A DNA stretch of 22,480 bases from Paulinella micropora (GCA_009731375.1 BJOX01000373.1:201930-224409), one strand, 5' to 3'. Shown: positions 7,855-14,031, numbered from the stretch's first letter. The notes: generated by a model from the sequence alone, not told the origin. A program made the numbers and translations.

Positions 7855-8494
7855 CCATAGCAGACAGGGCATGTGTCGTATATTATGCATATAATGCATG
7901 TATGCATGTATGTATGTATGTATGTGTGTACGTGCTTTTGATAGAACAGGGAACCATCCTTGATAGGGTGTGTAGATAGGACATGTGTGTTGTTTATTAT
8001 GTATGTTATGCTTGTTATGTATGTAGTGTGTTTTTGTGCTGGTCGTACAACAGGGAACCATCCTTGATAGCGTATGTCGATAGGGCATGTGTTGCATATT
8101 ATCTATGTATGTGTGTATGTTTGTATTTCTGTAAAGAAATAGAAAGTGAGACGGGAGGCTAGCGAAATGTTCGCCCGGGAATTCACAACATTTTCTTTCT
8201 CTTGGTCCTATGTTTTGGCTTGTGTATGTGTAGATCGATTATAACGTGGAGCAGACGCTGGTCAAGGTGAAAGATGGAGTTGAGCAGCTACGCAAGGTAT
8301 GTAGTGTGTGTAAGAAGTGGAGAGAGAGGGGGGGGGGAACATGACATTACTTATTGGTACATGTCTTGCGTCTGTAGGCGGACGACTATTCAAAGAAGAA
8401 CCGAACGATGAAGTGTATTGGAATCTTGGTTTTCACAATTATTATTCTTATCATTATCATTATAGAGCAGCATAAGCCCCGGAGGAACAAATAA
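3262..8494 (+). CDS. Qa-SNARE, syntaxin-16/Tlg2/SYP4 family (multi-exon)
   Basis: A t-SNARE of the trans-Golgi/endosomal fusion machinery. Eleven exons join in compatible phase: 3262-3315, 4165-4225, 4361-4411, 4600-4683, 4874-4964, 5953-6041, 6511-6558, 6863-6901 (or its copy 7251-7289), 7601-7675, 8234-8296 and 8378-8494. About 256 residues are visible. Order: a PEWV..V.QI motif opening the Habc region, Habc helices, linker, SNARE helix with the central-layer glutamine in [10 protein letters not shown], then a hydrophobic tail anchor and a short basic end. Spacing from the central glutamine to the anchor matches the family residue for residue. Phases fail to join between 4411 (phase 1) and 4600 (phase 0), and the family has extra residues there, so an exon is probably lost in or near the gap at 4523-4577. 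The start codon is not identified. In cells such proteins pair with Vti1-, syntaxin-6- and VAMP-type partners and bind Sec1/Munc18 protein Vps45; that is family knowledge. Confidence 0.93.
3324..3790. repeat. palindromic block of TATC, GGAT, GATA and GTCT repeats
   Basis: (CTAT)n 3325-3379, (GGAT)n 3381-3450, (GATA)n 3455-3493, (GGTA)n 3493-3525, (CCGT/CCAT)n 3537-3580, then (TATC/TGTC)n to 3790. Complementary blocks lie in mirror order, so the region can form a long hairpin. Confidence 0.93.
3794..3827 (+). pseudogene. 3' partial copy of the 3262 exon
   Basis: GAGATTGG then CGGGAGCAGTGCCCATGAGT, followed by CACCCA and GTATCT. It matches the 3' half and donor of 3262-3315 with a 2-nt deletion and two substitutions. 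It lies downstream of the intact exon and has no acceptor half, the reverse of the upstream relics. Confidence 0.85.
3829..4028. repeat. (GTAT)n then (TATC)n intron repeat
   Basis: GTATGT repeats begin exactly at the donor of the relic exon, followed by GCAT and TATC repeats. Part of the intron between the first two confident exons. Confidence 0.93.
4040..4075 (+). pseudogene. 5' partial copy of the PEWV exon
   Basis: After GTGTAG: CCTGAGTGGGTGGCGATCGT then GGAGCAGATTCGTGAG, almost identical to the first 36 nt of the exon at 4165 (V to A change). It then runs into TATC repeat. A GTGAGA donor at 4071 is possible but would put the frame out. Confidence 0.88.
4079..4152. repeat. (TATC)n, about 18 units
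   Basis: Perfect tetranucleotide array separating the partial and full copies of the PEWV exon. Confidence 0.97.
4165..4225 (+). CDS. SNARE gene exon: start of Habc
   Basis: 61 nt, phase 0 to 1, between GTCTGTAG and GTAACA. Reads [20 protein letters not shown]. The W-V-x-x-V-x-x-I pattern and lysine-rich end match the conserved opening of the Habc domain in syntaxin 16. Confidence 0.92.
4361..4411 (+). CDS. SNARE gene exon: Ha helix end
   Basis: 51 nt, phase 1 to 1, after TTGCTTAG. Reads [17 protein letters not shown] with one base carried over. The ELxxLHxxxL pattern is typical of the family. The donor GTCGCT is weak; an earlier GTGTCC at 4399 would give phase 0 and join 4600 directly, but would drop SFG, which the family keeps. 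Confidence 0.8.
4412..4599. other. intron with 55-N gap; probable missing exon
   Basis: A strong pyrimidine tract and acceptor (TCCTCTCCTCTCTCAG ending at 4504) is followed at once by CTCA, a C14 run and N from 4523 to 4577. A second C-rich run and TTGCTAG precede the next exon. Exon phases on either side do not join, and an acceptor with no exon behind it points to coding sequence in the gap, about 40-60 nt with length 2 modulo 3. Confidence 0.6.
4600..4683 (+). CDS. SNARE gene exon: Hb helix
   Basis: 84 nt, phase 0 to 0, between TTGCTAG and GTGGGC. Begins [16 protein letters not shown] and ends LPRQEQ. LKKSE followed by a hydrophobic helix matches the Hb helix of Tlg2/SYP4 proteins. An in-frame TAG just before 4600 fixes the acceptor. 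Confidence 0.88.
4735..4862. repeat. (TTAC)n / (TTGC)n tetranucleotide repeat
   Basis: Interrupted TTAC array with TTTAC and TTGC variants, filling most of this short intron up to the CTTTGCTATAG acceptor. Confidence 0.95.
4874..4964 (+). CDS. SNARE gene exon: Hc helix
   Basis: 91 nt, phase 0 to 1, between GCTATAG and GTAACG. Includes [20 protein letters not shown] and ends QKDYLQ. The pattern N-V-x-x-x-x-A-x-x-L-x-x-L-S-x-x-F-R then YL is the best conserved part of the syntaxin-16 Habc domain. Confidence 0.95.
4976..5231. repeat. (CTTT)n and (CT)n intron repeat
   Basis: CTTT/CTTTCTG repeats 4976-5070, a short unique piece to about 5128, then (CT)n running into the gap at 5232. Confidence 0.95.
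5232..5922. other. assembly gap, 691 N, inside (CT)n
   Basis: Both flanks are CT repeat, so most of the missing sequence may be the same repeat. Exon phases across the gap (1 to 1) join cleanly and the protein is collinear with the family, so no exon need be lost here. Confidence 0.9.
5953..6041 (+). CDS. SNARE gene exon: Habc-SNARE linker
   Basis: 89 nt, phase 1 to 0. The acceptor is the end of a (CT)n tract, CTCTCTAG; the donor is GTAACT. Contains [16 protein letters not shown] and ends MSMDEALDR, matching the R-x-x-x-x-R-x-x-x-F-F-D/E segment after the Habc domain. Confidence 0.92.
6055..6160. repeat. (CCTA)n tetranucleotide repeat
   Basis: CTAC array with CCTGCCTG interruptions, immediately after the donor of the linker exon. 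Confidence 0.95.
6172..6200 (+). pseudogene. 3' partial copy of the linker exon
   Basis: ATGCAAGGCAGGAACATGTC then TATGAATGA, against ATGCAAGGCAGCAACATGTC then CATGGACGA in the true exon. Three substitutions in 29 nt. It lies downstream of the intact exon and lacks the acceptor half. Confidence 0.88.
6223..6258 (+). pseudogene. 5' partial copy of the SNARE exon at 6511
   Basis: After TTTGCTGTAG: reads [12 protein letters not shown], against [12 protein letters not shown] in the true exon. It keeps the acceptor, loses the 3' part and donor, and runs into CATA repeat. Confidence 0.9.
6262..6495. repeat. (CATA)n tetranucleotide repeat
   Basis: CATA array with CGTA, GCAT and AAAT variants and a short reverse-complement TATG block near 6462, between partial and full copies of the same exon. 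Confidence 0.95.
6511..6558 (+). CDS. SNARE gene exon: start of SNARE motif
   Basis: 48 nt, phase 0 to 0, between ATATCTGCAG and GTCAAC. Reads [16 protein letters not shown]. The Gly-hydrophobic-x-x-x-Q-L pattern leads into the SNARE helix. Confidence 0.92.
6570..6850. repeat. (CT)n, (GTCT)n and (GT)n intron repeat
   Basis: Mostly CT dinucleotides with CTTT, ATGCCT, GTCT and GT blocks up to the acceptor TATATCGTAG. The part from 6704 is repeated at 7092. Confidence 0.95.
6863..6901 (+). CDS. SNARE gene exon: SNARE helix, copy 1
   Basis: 39 nt, phase 0 to 0, between ATCGTAG and GTATTT. Reads [13 protein letters not shown], the R-x-x-E-I-x-x-I-x-Q region of Qa-SNAREs. An identical copy lies at 7251-7289. 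Only one can be in the protein, since two would add 13 residues and break the helix register. Confidence 0.85.
7251..7289 (+). CDS. SNARE gene exon: SNARE helix, copy 2
   Basis: Identical to 6863-6901 with the same splice sites. It lies in the second half of the duplicated block and is probably the same genomic exon counted twice. Confidence 0.6.
7509..7540 (+). pseudogene. 5' partial copy of the exon at 7601
   Basis: After TTGCTTCTCAG: TCGATCAACCTGGCACAAAT then GTTCAAGGACAT. It reads [11 protein letters not shown], then a stop at once. It keeps the acceptor, has lost one codon and the whole 3' half, and its pyrimidine tract is better than that of the true exon. Confidence 0.9.
7601..7675 (+). 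CDS. SNARE gene exon: central layer of SNARE motif
   Basis: 75 nt, phase 0 to 0, between ATCTACGTAG and GTATAC. Starts [12 protein letters not shown] and ends [10 protein letters not shown]. The glutamine of EQG (codon 7655-7657) is the zero-layer residue that defines Q-SNAREs. Syntaxin-16 proteins read almost the same here. Confidence 0.97.
7678..7851. repeat. (CA)n(TA)n(GA)n compound microsatellite
   Basis: Starts two bases after the donor of the central SNARE exon. GA part with GATA and GGGA variants. Confidence 0.96.
7932..7967 (+). pseudogene. 3' partial copy of the central SNARE exon (first)
   Basis: GTGCTTTTGATAGAACAGGG then AACCATCCTTGATAGG, reading [12 protein letters not shown], followed by GTGTGT. 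Downstream of the intact exon, with the donor half only. The intron start that follows (TAGATAGGACATGTGT) resembles that behind the other copies. Confidence 0.92.
8036..8071 (+). pseudogene. 3' partial copy of the central SNARE exon (second)
   Basis: Reads [12 protein letters not shown] and is followed by a good donor, GTATGT. E to Q and R to S changes against the true exon. With 7932-7967 it shows that a unit of about 100 bp (exon end plus intron start) was duplicated at least twice. Confidence 0.92.
8234..8296 (+). CDS. SNARE gene exon: C-terminal half of SNARE motif
   Basis: 63 nt, phase 0 to 0, between GTGTGTAG and GTATGT. Begins [15 protein letters not shown] and ends VEQLRK. IDYNVEQ is near-invariant in syntaxin-16-type Qa-SNAREs. 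Confidence 0.97.
8378..8494 (+). CDS. SNARE gene last exon: tail anchor and stop
   Basis: 117 nt including [15 protein letters not shown] leads to a hydrophobic segment of about 18 residues ([16 protein letters not shown]) and a basic end, EQHKPRRNK. This is a classical C-terminal membrane anchor. The sequence GCAGCATAAG around the stop is repeated 30 bp downstream. Confidence 0.96.
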   Translation, partial: ADDYSKKNRTMKCIGILVFTIIILIIIIIEQHKPRRNK

Positions 8495-8591
8495 GCAGCA
8501 TAAGGAAGGATACGGGTTGACCTAGCCATGATTTTGCACTGATTAAGAGTGATATTGTATAATTATTATGTACTATGATTTCGATCATTAA

Positions 8592-8647
<56 letters not shown>

Positions 8648-9062
8648 GGGGGCGAAAATCTCCTTATGGCGGATGCATCCAACGTATCAATATTGATCCT
8701 AGGGCCCGGTTAGGCTAATACAAAATCATAAAGTGTATTACTTACGTTTGCACTCAGCCTACGGTGGGGGCTATACCGGTACTTACTCTTCCCAACCGTG
8801 CTTAAAATACTAACTCCACTCACTGCTTTGGCCCGTTTAGGTTGGAATCCTGATCTGTGGCCACAATTTGAATTCCTGACAGGACCACTACTGCTGCCGG
8901 GCAGCCTGAGTGAATTTTTCAAGTCTGATTCGTGTGCATTGGAAAAATGTATTAATAATTAGACCCTTCTCGGAAGTTCTCCTCAGTAACATCCATTATT
9001 ACCTTTTCGGTTAGTAGTAGTCTTTACTATTATTACTGAGGACGTTCAAGTTCTAATTTATT
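8495..9062. other. 3' flank of the SNARE gene
   Basis: Probable 3' UTR to about 8593 with no AATAAA seen, then a T53 run. From 8653 the sequence is ordinary mixed DNA. A 70-codon minus frame (8710-8922) has no family features I recognise. TATTACTGAGGACGTTCAAG at about 9032 is an extra copy of the end of the foldback element that follows. Confidence 0.6.
8594..8652. repeat. T53 followed by G6
   Basis: A 53-base T homopolymer with a six-base G run. On the minus strand this is C6-A53. It could be the poly(A) end of a retroposed sequence inserted in minus orientation, but no target-site duplication was found. Confidence 0.95.
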
Positions 9063-9333
9063 ATATTACTGACGACATTCAAGAGAAAAAAAAATAGTTT
9101 TTCGATTTTGGTTGGAATTTTAATTTTGGTTGGAATTTCCATTTTGGTTGGAAATTTGAATTTTCAAATTAACTGCTATATTCGTCCGCAAAATATCGTA
9201 AATTTTCGCGAAATGTTACAGTGAAATTGGAAAATTTGAATTTTTGACACAATGAAAAACTGACACAAAATTAAAATTCCAACCAAAATCGAAAACTATT
9301 ATTTTTTTTTCTCTTGAATGTCGTCAGTAATAT
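9063..9333. mobile_element. MITE-like foldback element, about 271 bp
   Basis: The left end ATATTACTGACGACATTCAA continues through a run of A and TCGATTTTGGTTGGAATTTT. The right end is its reverse complement, ending TTGAATGTCGTCAGTAATAT. The inverted arms are about 60 bp, with small indels in the A/T run. The interior is AT-rich with TTTTCGCGAAA and repeated GGTTGGAATTT. There is no coding capacity. Features fit a non-autonomous DNA transposon; the target-site duplication is unclear. Confidence 0.8.
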
Positions 9334-9884
9334 TAGATTCAGAAGATGATTCAAATGACTTCGTCCATGGTTCCCACATGTATGTTCAGGGACCCACGAC
9401 CAGGGGGAGCACAGTTCACAGAAGTCAAAAGATGTACTGTTCCCAAAAACTGCCACACGTAAGGCACTCACTGATAAGTATGTGGAAAAAGATAATGATA
9501 AAAACTTGAGCTGGTACCAGGTGACCAGTACCAGGACAAGTACTAAAAAGAACTGCATTAATAACTAACAATAAACATAGTAACGACTACTACTAACGGA
9601 TAAGTAAAGTAATAATGGATAGTACTGCGAAGAAGGGTCTAATTACATTTGTCCAATGATTCATTCTGATATCAATAGTATGGTACATCATAGATAGGTG
9701 ACAGACTACTGTAATAAAAATTTTTCCACTGAACAACTGAAGTTCAAAAGAAGTCTTGCTTTTCGTAGAGCTGAGTTGAAAAGGAAGAATGTCATAAGTA
9801 AAAACAATCAGTTCATTCATGGATATCCACTTGAAGAAAATATTATGCCGCTCGAAGGAAATTGAGACTAAGAGAAGTGTTCAG
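9334..9884. other. anonymous unique DNA
   Basis: No microsatellite. Minus-strand frames of 75-95 codons (9271-9558, 9593-9820) show no domain I recognise, and one overlaps the foldback element. No convincing splice-bounded exon seen. Confidence 0.5.
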
Positions 9885-9939
<55 letters not shown>

Positions 9940-10260
9940 AGAAGAAGAAGAAGAAGAAGAAGAAGAAGAAGAAGAAGAAGAAGAAGAAGAAGAAGAAGAA
10001 AGAAGAAGAACGAAGAAAGAAGAAGAACGAAGAAAGAAAGAAGAAGAAAGAAGAAGAAAGAAGAAGAAAGAAGAAGAAAGAAGAAGAAAGAAGAAGAAAA
10101 AAGAAGAAGAAGAAAGAAGAAGAAGAAGAAAGAAGAAGAAGAAGAAGAAGAAGAAGAAGAAGAAGAAGAAGAAGAAGAAGAAGAAGAAGAAGAAGAAGAA
10201 GAAGAAGAAGAAGAAGAAGGAGGAGGAGGAGGAGAAGAAGAAGAAGAAGAAGAAGAAGAA

Positions 10261-10301
<41 letters not shown>

Positions 10302-10333
10302 AAGAGAGAGAGCGAGAGAGAGAGAGAGAGATA
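9885..10333. repeat. polypurine tract: (GA)n, (GAA)n, (GAAA)n
   Basis: About 450 bases of almost only A and G on the plus strand: (GA)n, then GAA with periodic A insertions, then (GAA)n, (GGA)n and (GA)n. Every frame is open, giving poly-K/E/R or poly-S/F/L translations that are not genes. Confidence 0.97.
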
Positions 10334-10383
10334 AAGACCATGCCAAAAATATTGCTCCCAAAACTCCGCGGGGAGCACTTTGA

Positions 10384-10556
10384 AATGTCCACCCTATCGA
10401 CATGATTTTCCATTATCAAACGTTATCACATTTACAATGTCAGCCCTAACGACATAATTTTACATATCGGACGTTGTTACATTTACAATGTCAGCGCTAT
10501 CGATATTATTTTCCATGACACACATTGTATTATTTGTATAATGTCAGCGCTAACGA
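10384..10556. repeat. diverged 52-bp tandem repeat, 3.3 copies
   Basis: Units start AATGTC at 10384, 10436, 10487 and 10540 (spacing 52, 51, 53). Shared parts are AATGTCAGCSCTAWCGA, ATNATTTTNCAT and TTACATTTAC. Older than the 47-bp array, since the copies differ at many sites. Confidence 0.85.
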
Positions 10557-10812
10557 GAGGAGGAGGAGGAGGAGGAGGAAGAGGAGGAGCAGAAGAAGGA
10601 GCAGAAGTGGAAGAAGAAGAAGAAGAAGAAGGAAGAAGAAGAAGAAGAAGAAGAAGAAGAAGAAGAAGAAGAAGAAGAAGAAGCAGAAGAAGCAGAAGAA
10701 GCAGAAGAAGCAGCAGCAGCAGCAGCAGCAGCAGAAGAAGAAGAAGAAGAAGAAGAAGAAGAAGAAGAAGAAGAAGAAGAAGAAGAAGAAGAAGAAGCAG
10801 GACGCTACCATG

Positions 10813-10844
<32 letters not shown>

Positions 10845-11198
10845 GATGATGATGATGGTGATGATGAAGATGAGTAAGAGAAGGAGAAGGAGGAGGAGGA
10901 GGAGGAGGTGGTGCAGGAGGAGGAAGAGGAAGAGGAAGAGGAAGCAGAAGCAGAAGCAGAAGCAGAAGAAGAAGAAGAAGAAGAAGAAGAAGAAGAAGAA
11001 GAAGAAGAAGAAGAAGAAGAAGAAGAAGAAGCCGAAGAAGAAGCCGAAGAAGAAGCCGAAAAAGAAGCCGAAGAAGAAGCAGAAGAAGAAGCCGAAGAAG
11101 AAGCAGAAGAAGAAGCCGAAGAAGAAGAAGAAGAAGAAGAAGAAGAAGAAGAAGAAGAAGAAGAAGAAGAAGAAGAAGAAGAAGAGGAAGAGGAAGAG

Positions 11199-11230
<32 letters not shown>

Positions 11231-11366
11231 AGAAGAAAGAGAAGAAAGAGAAGAAAGAGAAGAAAGAGAAGAAAGAGAAGAAAGAGAAGAAAGAGAAGAA
11301 AGAGAAGAAAGAGAAGAAAGAGAAGAAAGAGAAGAAAGAAGAAGAAGAAGAAGAAGAAGAAGAATA
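10557..11366. repeat. polypurine tract: GAA, GGA, GCA, GAT and GAAA repeats
   Basis: About 800 bp of mainly purine strand: (GGA)n, (GAA)n, a short (GCA)n at about 10711-10734, (GAT)n at 10810-10870, then GAAGCA and GAAGCC mixtures and (AGAAAGAGA)n. Open in all frames by composition only. Confidence 0.97.
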
Positions 11367-11778
11367 AGAAGAATAACAAATTTGCCGGGACCCTCTGGCG
11401 AAAACTTTCATTTGTCACCCGACAATCATCTCGATCCTGGCCTCCGTTGACTTCTCGTCAGTCGCTGTAGCACATTCTCAGCTTGCCTCCGAGTCTGCAC
11501 CCCCTTTTCTACCTCCTCGACCGGCCACCCGCCGTGTCGAACGATCCGTGACTGGCGGCGTGGATCCTGAGATTATATGTGAGCTCAGAGTCAAGTGTTC
11601 CTTACTTACTAAAGCCTCCACATGACCTCGTCCATTTTCGGATAATGAACGGGCGCTATGCCAGTATCTGGTTGGATAGCGGAGTAGATACTAGTTTTTT
11701 AGTTTTTGGTGTCCTTTGGACTTATCGTAATTAGTAATAGGATAATTTTCTGGCAAGTGTCTACTTTGTCATTCTAGA
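11367..11778. other. unique DNA, one open plus frame without ATG
   Basis: From about 11380 to 11624 one plus frame stays open for roughly 80 codons, including ILASVDFSSVAVAHSQLASE, and then stops. Codon make-up looks coding but I recognise no domain, and no start or splice site is obvious. It may be an exon or a remnant of an element. Confidence 0.3.
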
Positions 11779-11821
11779 CCCCCCCCCCCCCCCCCCCCCC
11801 ACAAAAAAAAANNNNNNNNNN
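11779..11821. repeat. C22-ACA9 homopolymer junction and 10-N gap
   Basis: C22, then ACA8-9, then ten N. Read on the minus strand it is a T run joined to a G run, like 8594-8652 and 18783-18808. Confidence 0.9.
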
Positions 11822-11913
11822 TAACTTTCAATTACAACCCTCTGATTCGGGTCTCAAAAAGTCATTCTAGTATCAGGCGGCGGCTTGCGGGGCCGGGAGT
11901 GTGATCATCGGCC

Positions 11914-11954
11914 TTAGTCGAATTCCTCGAGCCATTTGATGTACTCGTCCTCTA
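11914..11954 (-). CDS. possible terminal exon, minus strand
   Basis: Minus strand: CTAAC branch-point-like motif, AT-rich tract, TTACATGTACAG acceptor, then two bases and EDEYIKWLEEFD and TAA. The acidic-aromatic peptide reads like a real C terminus. No upstream exon joins it with certainty, and the protein family is unknown. Confidence 0.3.
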
Positions 11955-12122
11955 CTGTACATGTAAGTTTATTTACAATAAGTTAGGGAAATCATACTGA
12001 TCCCCTGGATATGCTATCGGCGAACGGTATAATTTTTTTTCTCAAACAAGGCAAAAGAAAATGAGGTATGTTCTTCAATGCCGGGCCCTGACTAAAGGCT
12101 TTCTTTCGACACATGATTTCTC

Positions 12123-12124
<2 letters not shown>

Positions 12125-12180
<56 letters not shown>

Positions 12181-12190
12181 NNNNNNNNNN
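12125..12190. repeat. C56 homopolymer running into a 10-N gap
   Basis: Fifty-six consecutive C, then N10. The length is probably not reliable. Confidence 0.95.
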
Positions 12191-12443
12191 CCGTGTGAAT
12201 TCACATATTACTGTGCGCCTCATACTAATTATAATTGCGACCGCATATCCCGAACCATAGATACTAATGATTCGTTGCTGTCTGCACTGCACGGCTTAGC
12301 TGCTATATATTATTATCCTCTGTGACCATTCTATTAGGATAATTTCATTGAGCGTTCATATGTAACTGTACAGGAGCTCTTGAGCAGATCACACGTTGTG
12401 ACATCCACCCTACACAAACTCAACGAACAAAATTGAAAAGATC
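12191..12443. other. anonymous unique DNA
   Basis: No repeats and no frame or motif I can support. Confidence 0.5.
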
Positions 12444-12563
12444 CTACGACTTAGTACAATTAGCTATGATTTCAAGCGCTTCGCTATGAATAAATCCTTG
12501 TCCCGAACCTGTGTCATGGCTGTTTGGAAAGCGCTTGGTTAGAACTTTCAAACGAACTACAAG
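12444..12563 (-). CDS. possible exon, minus strand, 39 codons and stop
   Basis: Minus strand: a strong acceptor (TTTCTTACTGTTGCAG), then LVVRLKVLTKRFPNSHDTGS and on to EIIANCTKS and TAG. The acceptor is among the best in the window outside the SNARE gene. No family recognised. Confidence 0.3.
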   Translation of the reverse strand, partial: LVVRLKVLTKRFPNSHDTGSGQGFIHSEALEIIANCTKS

Positions 12564-12643
12564 CTGCAACAGTAAGAAATGACAAATAATAAGAACGAAG
12601 CGCTTGAAGTCATTGCTCATTGTACTGAAGAAGAAGGCACTTC

Positions 12644-12754
12644 TCATGACAACGAGCGTTGCTGACTGACAAAAGACTGCGAGGCAGGAGAATGAAGGTC
12701 TTCAGCAGTTTCCTTGGCAGCATCCTCCTCATGGCGCGACGTCTCCTGGAGCGA
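12644..12754 (-). CDS. possible exon, minus strand, 36 codons and stop
   Basis: Minus strand: a long pyrimidine tract and GTGCTGTTGTTGCAG, then SLQETSRHEEDAAKETAEDL, a Ser/Gln-rich end and TGA. The same DNA on the plus strand (12692-12783) reads ATG..MKVFSSFLGSILLMARR up to a near-perfect donor, AG|GTAAGA, so the strand is not settled. Confidence 0.3.
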   Translation of the reverse strand, partial: SLQETSRHEEDAAKETAEDLHSPASQSFVSQQRSLS

Positions 12755-12889
12755 CTGCAACAACAGCACAAGACTGCCCATAGGTAAGAAAGAGATAGAA
12801 ACAGATTGCACACGAGGCCGAGAGAGCGCGCTACTAGTAGCCTAGGCCGCTAGGTCTACTAAAATCAACACGCGTGCATACATGGGTTT

Positions 12890-12913
12890 CTCTCTACCTC
12901 TCTCTCTCTCTCA

Positions 12914-12956
<43 letters not shown>

Positions 12957-12957
12957 G
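12890..12957. repeat. (CT)n(CA)n microsatellite
   Basis: CT dinucleotides followed by about 12 CA units. Confidence 0.95.
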
Positions 12958-13053
12958 CAACCATGTATGCCTGCATGCACGTGTTAAGCTGTGGCTTGTA
13001 AGTGAGTGTTATATAGTAATGCAGAAGGCGTAAGTCGTCGTACTCGTACATCT

Positions 13054-13152
13054 TCATTCTCCCGGATCGTTCCTTGTCCCGCGTCCTCATTCTCCCGGAT
13101 CGTTCCTTGTCCCGCGTCCTCATTCTCCCGGATCGTTCTTTATCACGCGTCC
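13054..13152. repeat. 33-bp tandem repeat, three copies, in frame
   Basis: Units start TCATTCTCCCGGATCGTTCC at 13054, 13087 and 13120. The first two are identical; the third has a few changes. The unit is 11 codons: SFSRIVPCPAS on plus, or a highly charged RDKERSGRMRT on minus. The minus reading continues into KMYEYDDLRLLHYY. A coding origin is possible but neither strand has clear exon borders. Confidence 0.85.
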
Positions 13153-13225
13153 GCAGGCTTGGCATGGTTTTCTGTCTTGCTGGGACCTCCTGGTCCCGAT
13201 CGTGAACTACAATAGGAAAAAGAGG

Positions 13226-13626
13226 NNNNNNNNNNNNNNNNNNNNNNNNNNNNNNNNNNNNNNNNNNNNNNNNNNNNNNNNNNNNNNNNNNNNNNNNNNN
13301 NNNNNNNNNNNNNNNNNNNNNNNNNNNNNNNNNNNNNNNNNNNNNNNNNNNNNNNNNNNNNNNNNNNNNNNNNNNNNNNNNNNNNNNNNNNNNNNNNNNN
13401 NNNNNNNNNNNNNNNNNNNNNNNNNNNNNNNNNNNNNNNNNNNNNNNNNNNNNNNNNNNNNNNNNNNNNNNNNNNNNNNNNNNNNNNNNNNNNNNNNNNN
13501 NNNNNNNNNNNNNNNNNNNNNNNNNNNNNNNNNNNNNNNNNNNNNNNNNNNNNNNNNNNNNNNNNNNNNNNNNNNNNNNNNNNNNNNNNNNNNNNNNNNN
13601 NNNNNNNNNNNNNNNNNNNNNNNNNN

Positions 13627-13655
<29 letters not shown>
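13226..13655. other. assembly gap of 401 N ending in G29
   Basis: N from 13226 to 13626, then 29 G. Another gap bounded by a G/C homopolymer. Confidence 0.95.
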
Positions 13656-13658
<3 letters not shown>

Positions 13659-13729
13659 GAGCGAAGTGTGCGTGCATATTAAGAGAGAGGTTTTCTTCCG
13701 GGACCTAGAAAAACAAAGAAAAAAAAAGA

Positions 13730-13731
13730 GA

Positions 13732-13768
<37 letters not shown>

Positions 13769-13816
13769 TCAAAGTGTGTGTGTGTGTGTGTGTGAAAAAG
13801 AGAGAGAGGGAGACGT

Positions 13817-13879
<63 letters not shown>

Positions 13880-13919
13880 GTAGGTAGGTAGGTAAGTAGA
13901 TAGGTAGGTAGGTAGATAG

Positions 13920-14014
<95 letters not shown>

Positions 14015-14020
14015 CATACA
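13730..14020. repeat. (GA)n, (GT)n and (GATA)n repeats
   Basis: GA, then GT, then about 190 bp of GATA with a central GGTA block. Confidence 0.97.
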
Positions 14021-14031
14021 TACAGACAGAC

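Noticed and set aside
9271-9558. 95-codon minus-strand protein
   Set aside because: It overlaps the foldback element, has repeat-driven LVLVLV sequence and no domain.
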